Below, piece after piece: positions 63,558-64,000 of a stretch of 64,000 bases of DNA. The notes under the pieces are model-generated. The model made no database searches and had not been told where the DNA came from. It worked only from the letters and a program-made list of their open reading frames with translations. The first letter of the stretch is position 1, and every line of letters begins with the position of its first letter. The stretch lies in the NCBI RefSeq assembly GCF_000368265.1, contig NZ_KB851219.1, forward strand, positions 1,557,870-1,621,869, read 5' to 3'. The DNA is from Acinetobacter brisouisimilis (GTDB lineage: Bacteria; Pseudomonadota; Gammaproteobacteria; Pseudomonadales; Moraxellaceae). The position numbers and the translations under genes were made by a program.

Positions 63558-64000
<443 letters not shown>

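Overview
The window is a stretch of ordinary chromosome from a gammaproteobacterium that looks like Acinetobacter. The DNA is AT-rich. Gene content and order fit that genus: lptM-lysA-dapF, dat-ddc for 1,3-diaminopropane, a short NADP-malic enzyme fused to a phosphotransacetylase-like domain, an etfBA pair, pstSCAB, ohrR-ohr and an acyl-CoA desaturase/reductase/TetR locus. The genus is an inference from protein character, not from a database search. I see no prophage, insertion sequence, CRISPR array or obvious genomic island.

Layout. 1-579 is the 5' part of gyrA. 982-2681 is etfBA. 3090-4304 is a divergent LysE exporter/Lrp regulator pair. 4310-8634 is a leftward cluster lptM-lysA-dapF, SseB-like, xerC. 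8738-11871 holds two adjacent paralogous amino-acid permeases. 12098-17579 carries radA, a Tim44-like membrane protein, a DegS/AlgW-like protease, a Nif3-family protein and sodB. 17749-19849 holds three tRNA-Asn genes bracketing an alkaline phosphatase lipoprotein gene. 20003-22785 has a small membrane protein, ohr, ohrR and glnA; glnA has a near-perfect sigma-54 promoter. 23554-28398 has trpGDC, a Smr endonuclease, folE and a DUF817 membrane protein, the last in an apparent operon with hemE (to 29478). 29665-32595 has an L,D-transpeptidase, an alpha/beta hydrolase and a SohB-like protease. 32742-37546 is pstSCAB with a Pho box. 37859-40764 is dat-ddc. 41227-42325 is a SIMPL protein and an Imm10-like orphan. 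42369-45405 is the desaturase locus. 45555-47114 is an AI-2E-family permease and a carboxymuconolactone-decarboxylase-like protein. 47511-50770 is an S-adenosylhomocysteine (SAH) riboswitch followed by ahcY, metF and rsmE. 50878-60403 carries a PAS/GGDEF/EAL protein, maeB, cca, epmA, pdxB and a ChrR-type bicupin. 60617-60706 is tRNA-Ser(UGA). 61004-63427 is a Rieske oxygenase remnant, a reductase and an intact Rieske oxygenase. 63678 to the end is the start of argG.

How it works together. The best regulatory reading is at 47475-50034. A sigma-70 promoter fires into a complete SAH aptamer ahead of ahcY and metF, so the methyl cycle (SAH hydrolysis and methyl-folate supply) is controlled by its own toxic intermediate. 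A second is glnA, with -24/-12 elements and a perfect TGCAC-N7-GTGCA dyad lying downstream of the predicted start site. A third is the phosphate scavenging set: pstS has a Pho box, and an alkaline phosphatase lies elsewhere in the window. The least explained items are the tRNA-Asn/phoA arrangement, the inverted-repeat element between ahcY and metF, the oxygenase remnant, and an immunity-protein-like orphan. I did not find a convincing wholly new system; the findings list the parts that most deserve checking.
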